A stretch of DNA of 64,000 nucleotides from Acanthopleura granulata (GCA_016165875.1 JABBOT010000005.1:17777131-17841130), one strand, 5' to 3'. Shown: positions 1-11,860, counted from the first letter of the stretch. The notes: a model not told the origin generated them from the sequence alone. Numbers and translations are program-made.

Positions 1-2
1 GT

Positions 3-325
3 GAGTTTAACTGGCTGTGAATTACCAGGAACTTGACTGGAATGTGTAAACATTTGGAATAAAAATACAAATAAACATCCAAGCATAGCTGAAATGAGGA
101 GAGATAAATTTGAAAGAAATTGTGGAAAACTTTAAGGTAGATGGTTTGTCTGTCTGCCTATTGTCTGAAAAGTACTCTATTTAACTGTTTGATTGAGTTT
201 AACTGGCTGTGAATTACCAGAAACTTGACTGGAATGTGTAAGAATTTGGAATAAAAATACAAATAAACATCCAAGCATTGCTGAAATGAGGAGAGATAAT
301 TTTTCAAGAAATTGTGGAAAACTCA
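3..325 (+). repeat. Two-copy direct duplication, period 192 bp
   Basis: The segment beginning GAGTTTAACTGGCTGTGAAT at position 3 recurs at 195. About 130 bp match with a few substitutions (for example CATAGCTG versus CATTGCTG), separated by about 60 bp of unrelated sequence. It may be an old tandem duplication; the left limit may extend beyond the window. Confidence 0.85.
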
Positions 326-2244
326 AAGATACATGCCGGAAAAGTGCTGTATTAGCCTAGAATTTTGTCATCAACAAAGTTACTTGTTTTTCCCGAGTTC
401 TAGTGATCTTAGAAAGATGTTTTGTGTTTTCTTTGGAAGATGATGTCCTACTGAAAAAATTAAATGTAAGTTTTGAGAACCAAAAGTAAATTTCTTGGCC
501 TTCATTGGTTGCATCTTAAAATGTGCTTTTCTTGAGGGTTTTTTTTAGGGCAAATACAAATGTATTATCTGGCAAGGTTACAAAGTTTTTTCTTGCCACT
601 TGTCATCTGTGTGAATGTATCGAGTTATAGGAAGGTGTTCATCATTTGTTGGGGTCATCAAACACCCGTCTGACATAGTGAAAGTCTGACAAATGTCTTA
701 CTGACTCGCTAAACCACAAAATACCGGCTGAATACTCGTCTTCTGTGATCACTTTATACACGGCAATTGATCCACATCATCTACGTGGAGATCACTGGGC
801 GATATGATACACAGTGAATAGAGCACGGCCGGCCAACTCTCCATGCAGGGGAATATCATTTGGCGGCTGCATGGACCAGTGGCCATATCGCCTGTGATGT
901 GAGGCAACTCTTGTTTTCGTCTCGTGGGAGATGTAGTGGAAGAAATCCATACAAACTTTCCCGAGGCCCCCTTTCCTAGAGCAATGAGCCAAATTCAATT
1001 TCCTGTTGCTGGTCTGTCACTCGGCATCACTGTTACACCGGGGGCCCAACACTCCTGGCCAGTCCTTATTACAACAGCGCACCCTCCTTGTACCTTCGCA
1101 GAAACGGCACACTATCAATTTGATTGGTGTGACAGTCAGCTGTCGATTTGGGCTATATAAATCCTCGGAGAATATGCAGATTATAAGGACTCCGAGTCGA
1201 CCTGAAGAAGGGGGCAGTCTCCGGAGTAGTCAAACTGCGCTCATTACAGGCTGCTTATTCCCCTTGCGTCTCCAAACTCACCCCCGTCAATACACACCAA
1301 TTTCGGCGGCGTGGAGGAAATGGTGTGACTCCAGCGATTAATGCAGACAATCTCGTGTTGAAATTGACTTTCTGGCTCTGTCTTGCTCAGTGAGACACCG
1401 ATCTTACTGACTGTAGATCCATAAGTCTTAAAAGCTTTCTCTGATCGTGTTCCCTTGTAGATGAGGCCTACCTGACATAATTAAATCAACGGATACAAAT
1501 GTTAGCCTGTGTACTTTTATTTTCTGAATGTTGGATTCCTGAAGTGTGTACAAGAAAGACTGGATTCATAGATTACGATTAAACTTCTGTCATTTGGGTT
1601 GAAATGTTGGTCTTCTGGCATTATTGTGTAAACCAGTTTTTCTTGTCCCCTTTGGGAGCTTTGTGGTCGAAATCCAAGTTCGTCTCAGTCAATTGTCAGC
1701 ACTATGACCTGTGCTATAATGAGAAAGTGTTCATCCCAAATAATGATAACGCTAATAATACTATAATTGCATAATTGACAAGAAAGGTCTGTTTGAGTCT
1801 ACAAATCATCTTGTTAGCATCTTTGCAAACAATCATGAATTTCCAGATGTGGCTTTTGCAATTTTTACTCCTTTACTGCATTTCAGTGCCTATCTTTCTG
1901 TCTTTGCACTGCAGCTTTTATCTACTTAGGTCTCTTAGTTATCAGGTCAGTTAGGTGTAGAGGCATTGGTCCTGTCACTGTTATGCATAAGAAAGACGTT
2001 GGAAGCCCACACAGTGTGACGAAATTTCCGAATCTGATTTTACACATCTCCATGCATCTCATCGATAGACATGACACTTCACGGTTGGATCTTTGCACAT
2101 TACTGACGAGGCATTTAGACCTGTAATGTCCAAATGGAGCTTGTTCCAGTGATTTATTTGTATTTATAGTAGAGGTATTTGTGAACTCAAGGTGGGGCCA
2201 TGGCCATGCAAACAAGATAAGTGTACACATGTTTGAAGCTGTGA

Positions 2245-2502
2245 GGGGACCAGCAGGCCGAAGGGGTTAGCGCGCCAGCATGGCGTAATGATCCAGGTGC
2301 CTCCCACCAGTGCGGTCGCTGTGAATTCAAGTCCAGTTCATGCTGGCTTCCTCTCCGGCAGTAGATGGGAAGATCCACTAGCAACCTGAGGGTGGTTTCC
2401 CCTGGGCTCTACTTGGTTTCCTCCCACCATAATGCTGGCTGCCATGGTATAACAGAAATGTTCTTGGGTATGGCGTAAAACACCAATCAAATAAATAAAT
2501 AA
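2245..2502 (+). mobile_element. tRNA-derived SINE, family 1, near full length
   Basis: The head GGGGTTAGCGCGCCAGCATGG resembles a Pol III A box, and GAATTCAAGTCC a B box, about 50 bp apart. The body carries CTCCCACCATAATGCTGGC and GGCGTAAAACACCAATCAAA, then an AAATAAATAAATAA tail. At least nine other copies of this family occur in the window, on both strands. Confidence 0.85.
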
Positions 2503-2504
2503 GT

Positions 2505-2720
2505 TGAAGCGTTTAACACAGGAGGTGTAGGTTCAATCCCAGGCATGGGTAAGTAAGTTTTTGCATTCTGCTGACGGCACTATTTTGAGGGCATTGAAGG
2601 CTTAATGCCCTAGTTGGGTGGCCTGGACTTGAATTCACTTTGTCTTGCTTCAGCGTGGAAAACATAGACAGACGTAGACAACTACCAATCAACTTAAATT
2701 AAATCTCTGTAGAAAGAAAT
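2505..2720 (+). mobile_element. Possible second tRNA-like SINE fragment
   Basis: GGTTCAATCCC at 2530-2540 is a good B-box match. It is preceded by GCGTTTAACACAGGAGGTGTA and followed by unique-looking sequence. It sits directly behind the family-1 SINE. No second copy was found in the window, so this is tentative. Confidence 0.35.
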
Positions 2721-2851
2721 GAATAAAACATCAATACCATAGAACAACAGACGAATTCGGTAATAGATACTGTTTAATGTGTCATTTATGGTTTAAGATT
2801 CAGTGAATTAAAGATGAATATAATAACAAACAAACTGTGTTTTGTTGACAG

Positions 2852-3001
2852 TTCCCTCAGCCATCATTGACCAGTTGTCGTCCTCGGACATGGTTGCAGA
2901 GGAAGGAGACACGGTGATGCTCGTGTGTAATGTGACAGGGGTGCCCCACCCAGAGGTCACATGGTTTAGGCTCCCCACCCAGGCAGGCACCAAGAAAGAA
3001 A
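2852..3001 (+). CDS. Exon: N-terminal half of Ig domain 2
   Basis: The 150-nt exon follows a TTTTGTTGACAG acceptor and ends at a GTACGT donor, phase 1 at both ends. It encodes the linker VPSAIIDQ, the first disulfide Cys in VMLVCNVTG (also an N-glycosylation sequon) and the core Trp in VTWF. The second Cys lies in the next exon, so the intron splits the Ig fold. Confidence 0.9.
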
Positions 3002-6000
3002 GTACGTTCAGTGAAAGCAAGGCTGCAGATCACTTCTTTTGTTGTATTTAATATGTCATAAGTGTTTTGCATACAACACTTGGACAGATTTATAGTAGTA
3101 TACGGGTGGGAATAAAGCCTTTTAGGGCTTGTTTTATCCTGGAATAATATGTAACAGTTACCATGTGTATGTGTGTAATGGTTCAGAGTTTTGGTAACGT
3201 ATACATACTCAAATCCATGTACCTGTTTCAAAAGCAAAACCAAATTTAGGGTAGAGATTCTAATGGACTATATTGTACAAGCTGAAGAACAGTGACTCTG
3301 TGATTCTTTCAGCAGTTCACCAAGCTCTGATCAGTGTGTGTTGAAGATGTTTGTCATCAGTCATGATTTGGATTATTTTTTATTCAAAGTTATATGTTCA
3401 GATATGTGTTCAAATCTTGCAGAGATTGGTGTCAGCGGTGAGATTTTGATCATCCACAATGTGTCACGTTTCTGTGATGACGTCTACGAGTGTGTGGCTT
3501 ACAACGGAGTTCCTCCTGCAGTTAATCGACAGATAAGGGTCACCGTACAATGTAAGAAAGATTTCTTAACATATTTTGGGTTGTCTTGAATATTTTACTT
3601 AATCTGTGAAAAAAAGGATTTCCAAATGACCTATAAAGTCAGTGAGAATTTACTCTAAAGTGAAGTATATGCCATACTGCCAAATACTGTTCAGGAAGAA
3701 CAGTTTGATTTATTTCTGTGGACTTACCTCGACCAAGTAAAATGCATCTGAAAGGTGGGTTCTACATTGGCCTTTTTTGACCATATTGTGACCAATGGTT
3801 CTGAAAACTTAACATACATTGAATACTGTGAATGAAGCAAAAATACTGATGTAGTGTCATCAGACCACAGAAGAATCCAGTGTTCTGAAAGCATTTTTTT
3901 TGTTTGCAAAAATTTTGAAGTTTTTGATATCATGATAAAGCTGGGGACTTAACCAGATGTTGACAAAACAAATCTGTATGTATCTTATGAGAAAGATTGG
4001 TGTTATATTGTAATTACTGAGGAACTGGCCAAAATCTGAGAGAAGGAATAAGTTAATATCTTTTCTCCCATATGAATCTAAAATACAATATGTTTATGAT
4101 AATGGGAAAGTGGAGCAACACCCTCATGGAAAAGTTATTCCTCCTGATATGATTTTGTTGGAAGTTATCTCCCCTTAGTGTGACTGCCCAATCTCATGAT
4201 TTGTAGCACGCATGCAGAAAGTTGTAATTACAATGTACATAAGAGATATTTAATAAGGTATAACTAGTTGATCAGATTACTGATAAAGTTCCAGTATAAT
4301 GATATTTTAATGTCTTCGTTGTTTTCCCGAATTTGTAGTTCCACCTGAAATCCAACTTCCGAACCGGAGAATTGGTCAAGTCAGGGGGAGAGAGACCATC
4401 CTAGAATGTATCATCACGGCATACCCACACACTCTGAACTACTGGAAGAGGTACGGAGAAGAGATTGAAAACAACAACAAGTACCAGGTGGACGTGTATG
4501 AAGAAGGGGAGGATACTCTTACTCTCAGTTTGCGAATTCGCTCTTTAGAAGAGGAGGATTATGGGAAATACACATGCGTTTCTATTAATCCTGTAGGATC
4601 TGATGAAGAAACAATGTACTTATATGGTGAGTTATTCAGTTCTTCTGTGGAATGCTTAAAATCATTTAAACTTGAAAATAAAAAAACAAACAAATTAAAG
4701 CATCCGGTGAAATTTTTTTTTTTACTGAAGGTAATCACTATAAATGACCAAAAATTTCGTCCTTAAAAGAGCATATTTAGAGGGAAAAAAAGAAGTCATA
4801 AAATATCATTTTTGGTTTTGAAACTTACATTTTTCCAGTACGCTATCACCCCACCCTCTAAGCAAGCCTCACAACCTCTTTCTAAAATCAGTAGACCTCT
4901 CAGAATTAGGTAAAAATGAACAACTTAATCGTGGGAGAAATTTTGGGTTATTTATGATAACTATTGAATGTTGACATTAAGTTGTACTGTTGTATCCATC
5001 CAGCTACATTTTACATGTAAAAGAGAAAAGAAGTAAGTGTAGCATTGAAAGAAAATGAAGTTCAGTAATTGAATAGTAACTTAAGCCTTGCCAGACGATC
5101 TGTCCAATTTGTGAGAAATCCTAGGCTGTTTAATTAAAAAATACATACATGTGGTTGTCATTCTAGCCTGACTTGTAGCCATGGGACTGATCATACATAT
5201 GCTAAACCTGGCATATGACTTGTAGCCATGGGACTGATCATACATTTGCTAAACCTGGCATGTGACTTGTAGCCATGGGACAGATCATACATGTACTAAA
5301 CCTGGCATATGACTTGTAGCCATGGGACTGATCATACATTTGCTAAACCTGGCATGTGACTTATAGCCATGGGACTGATCATACATGTACTAAACCTGGC
5401 ATATGACTTGTAGCCATGGGACTGATCACACATGTACTAAACCTGGCATATGACTTGTAGCCATGGGACTGATCATACATTTGCTAAACCTGGCATGTGA
5501 CTTGTAGCCATGGGACTGATCATAACATGTACTAAACCTAGCATATGACTTGTAGCCATGGGACTGATCATACATGTACTAAACCTGGCATATGACTTGT
5601 AGCCATGGGACTGATCATACATTTGCTAAACCTGGCATGTGACTTGTAGCCATGGGACTGATCATACATGTACTAAACCTGGCATATGACTTGTAGCCAT
5701 GGGACTGATCATACATGTACTAAGCCTGGCATATGTTTTTGTCAGATACAAACACGAACTCATCATTTAAGCTGTTTATATGGAAATTCTGTTTTTAACT
5801 CACCGTCGAGGCAGTGGACTGTTCGTATATGTCTTTGGGCTAGAATACGTGCGTATAGTGTAATAAAAATGTTTTTAAAAAAAATCTCATGTCCAGTATT
5901 GGGAGCACTGGGTTCAGCTTCTACGAGCCAAGACACTGCAGTTTATACTTCATGCGTGTCACTGATTATATGTATCATCGAAGGGGTGAAAAATACTTTA

Positions 6001-8552
6001 GAATGGTGTTAACAATGAAATCAATAAATTTGGTCTGTTGGGAACACTTGTCAGGTATGGTTAAAATATGATTGGAATCAGTGTTCAGACTAATTAAAAG
6101 CAATCCATCAAGGAATTAATTTATTTGAAGATAGTGTAAGATATGTATATGCTTATGTATTTGATGGCAACTTGCGGATGGTCTTGGGTTTTCTCCGTGA
6201 ATTATGCTTGAGTACGGTGTAAAACATCAATCAAATAAATAAATAAATAATGTATTTTACCGAAATAAATTTCTCATTTTTGCAGAGAGGAAAAAAATCA
6301 AAACCACAACCACGACAGTGTCAACTATACCCAGTACGAACAGCAGAGCCACACAGCCAGACGTGGTGACCTGGCGACCACCCAGTAAAGTGCCGACGGA
6401 CCCGCACAAGCCGCCCGATAACCAAGGCTACCTACCAGGTGAAAACGGAGAGAAACATTTGAACCGAGGAGAAATAGATATTGTCACAAAGGGCCTACCC
6501 AGAGAGACCCCACCTCAAAATGACCAGCACCCGGGTAAGTTAGGGTAACTGGGTGCATGGTCATTTGGGTACTGTCACAAGGAGGTGGTGGTGATGGCAG
6601 TGGCAGCGATCACCTTTCTGACTATCTCATTTATCTCCTCTTGGTTTTTTCTTTGGTTATTCCTTACATTTTCAATATTGTTCTTTTTTTCTGATATTTA
6701 AAGGGATACAGAACTGACACTGATTGGTTGACTGGCAGTGGAGATAGGATTTCCCTGGTTAAAGCCTGCTGCGGTTTTTTACTTGAAGAGAAACAAAAAA
6801 ATGAAGTTGTCGTGAGTGAAAAGACTATTCTGTACCTGAAATCACCTTCACTGAATTTTTTTGATTTTTACTTTCACTAAAGTAAATGCAGTCAAATGTT
6901 TGGTGGGTTTTATGGACCATATTGATGATGTGGTTCACCAGTGATGTCAAGCTGACTTTTCTGTGCCCCTAAAGCAGAAATTTAATGTCATATTAGCATT
7001 TTCATACACAGGCAAACATTACAGGAGCACTCGTCAAAAGAACTTTATACAGAACTGAACATAAAAGTGTGCACAAAATTCATTTATCATTATCAGTATG
7101 GGCCACCATACAATGAAAACATTTGACTGCATCTACTCTGGTAAAAAAAAAATCTAAAAAGTTCAGTGAAGGTATTTTCAGGCACAGTAACACACATAAC
7201 TTCATTTTTATGTGGTGTTAACATAACAACTTTAATATCCTGCATAGGTTTATGCATAACATGAGCTGGCCTGTCTCTCCCAGCAGCCAATCAGAGATGA
7301 TTTTGTGTCACTTTAAAAAAGATATTTTGATTATTATGTTCATCCTCTTTGCTGTCTATCTTTTTAATGTTGAATGCAGTTTACTGTCGTGTCATCCTCA
7401 GTTAACAGTGAATGTTATACAATGATCGTGGCGGCCTCGAATGTGTGAAGTTTTCGTTTAGAACTGACTGCATGTTGACAATACTTGTGCGTTGAAATGA
7501 ACTAACAATTAAAAGCAAACATGAAAGAAACAGAAATCTCTAAAAATCATTCTACTAACCAACTCACAACAGTTAATCTATTGCCCTGGCTGGCTCATAT
7601 CTATCAGGTTTCTAACTCGATGTTTAATATCATGTTTTCTCATGGGTATTGACTGAATGTTAGCAGAACCATGCAGTACTGGCTTAATTATTGAGGTAAA
7701 AAATTGTTGATTCCCTTGTTCTCACTGCATATGAGGCTTTGGTGAGAATAAAGGGTCAGCAGTACTTGTGTGTGGTCATTTTCAGTCTTGCTTCCAGCAA
7801 TATGTTAAGCATATCTGTGTCACATGTGGGAAAATCAGTAACTTGCCAAAGGTGTGTGGTTTATCCTAGGCACTCAGGATTCCAGTGCCTAGGATGTTAA
7901 GTAACGATCAAATAAAAAAAAAACAAAACAAAACAATAAAAAAAACATTGGTGGTATATGTAATGGAAGTCAGTAACATTGTTTCTTTATGTACCTTTAC
8001 CCTTTGCTTGCCTTGCACTCAAGGATGGGTGAATTTATGTCAGAAATAGGAAAAACTGAACAAGTAGATGTCATAAAATTAGCCTGAAAAATGTGTATTT
8101 ATAGAGGCAAATAAGGGTGATAAAATACATGTATTACTTTTGGTGCTGAAAGTAACATTTTTACTTTAGGATATTATCATACCTACCATGTAGAACCCAC
8201 TACACCTTCTTAATAGAATACTCAGCATTAGTGTGAATATGCAACTTATTTGGTAAAATACAATAGTGTTTGTTAGGTCTTATGCATTTAAAGGTTTCTT
8301 TAGAAACTGTTTCTGGCCATGGAACATAAATTTGTAGTGAAAAGATATTTATGTGCTCATTCCAATCCACACAAAAAATTAATACATCCTTGTTTATGTG
8401 TTTAATAACACAGATCTCTTTCTGTTGCAGGCAAGTCTGGAGAAAAGATGGAGTCGAAGGGAAATTTAGCCAACAAAGGAGCTTATGCCTGTATATTTAT
8501 TGTCGTCTTTTTGTCAGCATTGACCTCCATATGTGTTTGGAAGCGAACATGA
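2852..8552 (+). CDS. Lachesin/DIP-like Ig cell-adhesion protein (3' part of gene, 5 exons)
   Basis: Five exons join in frame: 2852-3001, 3423-3551, 4339-4626, 6286-6534 and 8431-8552 (TGA stop). Each has AG/GT borders, and every internal junction is phase 1. The product shows Ig domain 2 (Cys in CNVTG, Trp in TWF, closing YECVAYNGVPP), Ig domain 3 (LECII, NYWKR, DYGKYTCVS), a Thr/Pro-rich stalk of about 80 residues, and a hydrophobic C-terminus. The YECVAYNGVPP stretch resembles insect lachesin and DIP second Ig domains. Such proteins sit on neuronal surfaces, usually GPI-linked, and mediate homophilic or Dpr-type contacts. Signal peptide and Ig1 are not in the window, so the gene is partial. 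IgLON or neurotrimin-like is the alternative name. MPP10 lies downstream, convergent. Confidence 0.9.
3423..3551 (+). CDS. Exon: C-terminal half of Ig domain 2
   Basis: The 129-nt exon lies between a CTTGCAG acceptor and a GTAAGA donor, phase 1-1. It encodes the F strand with the second disulfide Cys (VYECVAYNGVPP) and the G strand ending VTVQ, plus an NVS sequon. The motif after the Cys is characteristic of lachesin and DIP second Ig domains. Confidence 0.9.
4339..4626 (+). CDS. Exon: Ig domain 3
   Basis: A single 288-nt exon, phase 1-1, carries a whole Ig domain: PPEIQLP entry, ETILECII with Cys 1, NYWKRYGEEI with the core Trp, LTLSLRIRSLEEEDYGKYTCVS with the Asp-x-Gly-x-Tyr-x-Cys motif, and exit METMYLYE-like residues completed by the next exon. 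One exon per Ig domain here contrasts with the split Ig2. Confidence 0.92.
4778..4925 (+). repeat. Dispersed repeat R3 copy
   Basis: Contains ATAAAATATCATTTTTGGTT then GAAACTTACATTTTTCCAGT. Related copies lie near 8129, 42165, 52124 and 54045, all on the plus strand. No family name is known to me. Confidence 0.55.
5169..5733 (+). repeat. 47-bp minisatellite, 12 copies, with 141-bp higher-order repeat
   Basis: Twelve head-to-tail 47-bp units start TGACTTGTAGCCATGGGACT. Two variants are seen: A contains ATGTACTAAACC with a GCATA end, B contains ATTTGCTAAACC with a GCATG end. From the fourth unit (5310) the order is B-A-A three times. It lies in the intron between the Ig3 and stalk exons of the lachesin-like gene. 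Confidence 0.95.
6166..6249 (+). mobile_element. SINE family 1, 5'-truncated
   Basis: Only the 3' end remains: GCAACTTGCGGATGGTCTTG, GAGTACGGTGTAAAACATCA and a tail of four AAAT units. It ends about 35 bp before the stalk exon acceptor at 6286. Confidence 0.75.
6286..6534 (+). CDS. Exon: Thr/Pro-rich stalk
   Basis: The 249-nt exon, phase 1-1, follows a TTTTTGCAG acceptor. It starts with basic RKKIK, then a Thr run (TTTTTVSTIPST), then Pro-rich low-complexity sequence (RPPSKVPTDPHKPPDNQ) and an acidic/polar tail. It is likely an extended, O-glycosylated juxtamembrane stalk. A second possible donor (G|GTGAAA after 6438) lies in the same phase. Confidence 0.88.
7828..7925 (+). mobile_element. 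SINE family 2, 3' fragment (decayed)
   Basis: CAGTAACTTGCCAAAGGTGT, GTGGTTTATCCTAGGCACTC and GTTAAGTAACGATCAAATAA match the 3' part of the second SINE family, whose longest copy is near 26310-26640. It lies in the last intron of the lachesin-like gene. Confidence 0.55.
8129..8215 (+). repeat. Dispersed repeat R3 copy
   Basis: Has ACATGTATTACTTTTGGTGC followed by TGAAAGTAACATTTTTACTT and a GGATATTATCATACC block, shared with the copies at 42165 and 52124. Confidence 0.6.
8431..8552 (+). CDS. Terminal exon: hydrophobic C-terminus
   Basis: After a CTTTCTGTTGCAG acceptor the exon reads about 40 codons to TGA. It ends with a hydrophobic run (AYACIFIVVFLSALTSICV) followed only by WKRT. This suits either a GPI-attachment signal or a single membrane segment with a tiny basic tail. 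Relatives are mostly GPI-linked, but the terminal basic residues leave both options open. Confidence 0.85.
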
Positions 8553-9462
8553 GACAAGCTGTGCAAAAAAGCTGAGGTGAATCATTTTGCATGACATACT
8601 TGGCAGTGCTTCACAAAATACTGCCTGCTTTGCTGTCATGACATCATTCCATGACAATTGTGGGACCAGCATTTTTCAGCATGACGTTACCAATGGTTGC
8701 CATGGTTACCAACATGGCAGCTTCATGAATGTGAATCTTACTATCTTCACCCTAAAAGCTCAGTCAGCATTTCCACTTGGGCTTCCAGCGTTGCCTCGCC
8801 TCGCCTCGCCATTTCTTCTAAAAAGTTTGATATGGTGCAATGGAAAAATGTTTTCTGCAGAGAACTGGAGAAAAATGGCAAACTGGTTACATGATCCAAA
8901 AGATGGGGCCAGTTTTTTTGCCTAAATACAATGAATGCAAAGGTTGTTTTCGTGGCTCAAATGAAGTTTCTGTGAAGTCACGCTAAAACAACATGACATC
9001 AACCTTTTAAGTTGAACTGGACAGCAGAAAAGGGAAATAATTTTTCTGAGCTGAGTGGTTCACTGTGTATTAAGTTTTATGTACCTGTTCTTTGACTGAA
9101 CACACTGGTACATTGTCTTCTGGTAGTGATGCACTAGAAGGGAAAGACTAGTCATATTTATGGCAAGAGTGCAGAGTGGGCAGAAAGTTTTCTTCCAGGA
9201 GAAAAGTTGGATAATGTTTTCTTAAATAATCTTATGAACATTCGTACAACAGCCAGAGAAGGGAATAGGCTGTAAAAAAAGTGGAACTGTAAGTGCAGAA
9301 AATTTTGTTCTTATTAATTTCAACAAATTTACCAAAATATCTAATGATGATGAAGTTATGATAGCTTTTGTTTTAAATTTTCTTTCTGTGCTCAAAACCA
9401 ATCCTGTTGCTCGTCTGTTCAAAGTTGTGTGCTATGTTCATTTTGGTGATGTCTTAATATGT

Positions 9463-9468
9463 AATAAA
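9463..9468 (+). promoter_or_regulatory. Candidate poly(A) signal of the lachesin-like gene
   Basis: AATAAA lies about 0.9 kb after the stop at 8552, in AT-rich sequence that looks like a 3' UTR. Another AATAAA lies at 11131-11136. Which is used cannot be decided from sequence alone. Confidence 0.35.
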
Positions 9469-11071
9469 ACAAATCTACATTGTTCTGTTAATGAGATAAT
9501 CTGTGATTTAATTGATGACGATATAGCAGTAGACTTACATGTATCTGAATTATGTTAGCATGTTTTATTGCGTTCTTTTTTACTTGAAAGAAACTTGTGC
9601 CAAACTTCTTTTAATGTCACAACTTTTATTTTTAATATATGGTGTTTCCAGAAGGTATGGAGACATAAATTATTGTACGATTTTTATCTCTGAATGAAAC
9701 ATAATGTACATCTTGTAAGATTTATAAAAGTGTTGGTTCGACAAAAAAGTTTGTAAATGATGTCTATTTTATCCCTTCCATTTCAACGTGGGTCACTCGC
9801 AAATAATTATGCACATGTCTATCCATGTATTCATTAATTATGGTGGTACAATTAAGTCAAAGTTTTCTGTGCAGCAGGACTTTGCGATCAAAACTGTATG
9901 GTACCGGTATCATTTCATGACATGCAATGCAAAAGGAAAAAAAAAAATTTAAGAAAAACAAACCCCCATGTTTTCAAAAGTGTTATAAATGTCCATGGTA
10001 ATCTCATATGAATATGTGTAAATATCAGGTAGGTTTTGTTTGAAGTCGATGTCCATTTTTGAATCTAAGGGTAGCCCCCCTGTAGAGATATGGATTAATT
10101 GTGTACTTCGTGGTATGTTCCTTCCCTCACTCAACTTAACCTCTACTCAAGCAATACATAGAGAATCTGCATGAAAAATTCAGCACGGACAGATTTTCAG
10201 ACAAGAACGTTCAGATAGTGCTCAAATTGTGCATGTGATTGATCCAACCCTGATAACCTCTCCATAAAGACTAACGCGATGACTAGGCAAAGTCCATCTC
10301 AACTGCACAAAAGCAACCATTGTCAAATGGGTGGACACTTTGAACCTGAGAGATTTGAAGCCCTTTGCTTCCATAATCTGAGCTGTGTTAGAGTAGGGAG
10401 CACAGTGGATAGTAGAGGGAAGGAACAGTCTGTATACTTACTGTGCTGTATAGAAAGCTCTGGATAAATTACTATACAATACGAAGCAAGATGAAGTCAT
10501 TTCTGCTACCATGACAACACTCCATCTTGTAGTAATTGTGCAACTTGATTTCTTTACGCCCTTCAAATGACTTCCATATAGGGTAGGCTTTTCTGCGTCG
10601 GGAATCTCGATATGTGAATTTCATTGTGACATAGGGACTTGTTTACACTACACGCATGTTTTCTCCGCAACTTTTTGTTTCATACCTTCCATTTTATCAA
10701 TCCTGCACTCACCGGAAGAAAGTAATGTGATTGGACGATTTTTTCTGTCCTGTGCCTATCATTGTGTGTATGTGTGCCTGGGCGTGTCGGAGCGAGTGTT
10801 AATTCAGAAGATGCGTGAATGTGCAATGCCAACATGCAAAGAACTACTTCTCAATTTTTAATTCTCCCAACCGTGTTGTTGTTGTTTTGACTATATGTTA
10901 AGTTTAGGAAGAGTTTGTTTACAGTATATTTGTCACAGCCTGGTGCTCATGGTTCTGTAGGCAACTCGTAGATGATTTGTGTGCGTACTACGGCCAGGGA
11001 TGAAGCAGTATTATTGACAGAATTGCCACCAGGGGCAGTATGCAATAGGGCTATATAGTCAAGCTTTGTTA

Positions 11072-11093
11072 TGTGTGTGTGTGCGTGTGTGTG
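11072..11093 (+). repeat. GT microsatellite
   Basis: An alternating GT tract with a single interrupting GC. Confidence 0.85.
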
Positions 11094-11454
11094 GTCATGA
11101 TCCAGCACAGCCTGTACTCAAGTTTCTAGAAATAAATCTCCTTGGTTCTTTACACTGTTCTCTACGTCTTGTTTTCCGTGTATAACATTACACACCTTGA
11201 TTTGCATGATTTGATTGGTGTGACAATGGAAGGTTGGTTGCATCGGTCAACAAGAGGATGGAGTCAGCCAACTTTGGCCAATCAGAACCCATGGCCAGTC
11301 CCACATGCCCTTTAAAAATGCTTGTGGCATTCTTGTGGGAACCTTTCCTGCCGAAAGTAACTTGAGCCCAAGATGTGTAGCCCGTTGTTCATTCCAGACT
11401 TAGAAATAGCAATTTGTGTGCAAACTGGTATTGTAGTACTCAAATGTTACACCA

Positions 11455-11620
11455 TATGTGGGAAGGTCCGCCAGCAACCTAGGGATGGCCTTGGGTATCT
11501 CTTGGGCGCTGCCCGGTTTCCTCCCACCATAACGCTGGTGACCGTCGTTTAAGTGAAATATTCTTGAGTATGGTCTAAAACACCAATGAAATAAATATAT
11601 AAATAAATAAATAAATAAAT
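11455..11620 (+). mobile_element. SINE family 1, 5'-truncated
   Basis: Begins at the TGTGGGAAGGTCCGCCAGCA body block, keeps CTCCCACCATAACGCTGGTG, and ends in a long AAAT tail. The tRNA-like head is missing. Confidence 0.85.
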
Positions 11621-11741
11621 CAGATGTTTCAGGAGAACAATAGTCAGTCTGCAAGAGGGAAAAAGTACCTCATTCGTCTTCATCTTTTGATAGATTCCTC
11701 TTCTACAAATATGATGAACATTTCACCATCACATGCATGCC

Positions 11742-11860
11742 AGTTAGCCAGTGACTTGCCAGATGTCGTTGGTTTACTCCAGGCAGTCCAGTTTCCAATC
11801 CACTGAACTGTCTGCCATGGCATAACTGGAAAACTCTTGGGTGTGGCTTAAAAACAATTC
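11742..11860 (+). mobile_element. SINE family 2, 3' fragment
   Basis: AGTGACTTGCCAGATGTCGT, TGGTTTACTCCAGGCAGTCC and CTGCCATGGCATAACTGGAA match the body of the family-2 copy at 26310-26640. Confidence 0.6.

Larger units (their letters stand above)
1..2851. other. Intronic/upstream DNA of the lachesin-like gene
   Basis: No exon is recognisable before 2852; the missing Ig1 and signal-peptide exons must lie to the left of the window. The stretch holds a roughly 130-bp duplication near its start, a GC-richer island at about 780-1340 with inverted repeats and a TATA-like motif, a full-length SINE at 2245-2502 and a second tRNA-like fragment after it. Confidence 0.6.

Noticed and set aside
2245..2540. 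tRNA gene from A- and B-box matches
   Set aside because: No cloverleaf with anticodon arm could be drawn; the boxes belong to SINE heads.
5169..5733. CRISPR-like regular repeats
   Set aside because: Units are directly contiguous with no spacers, in an intron of an animal gene; it is a minisatellite.
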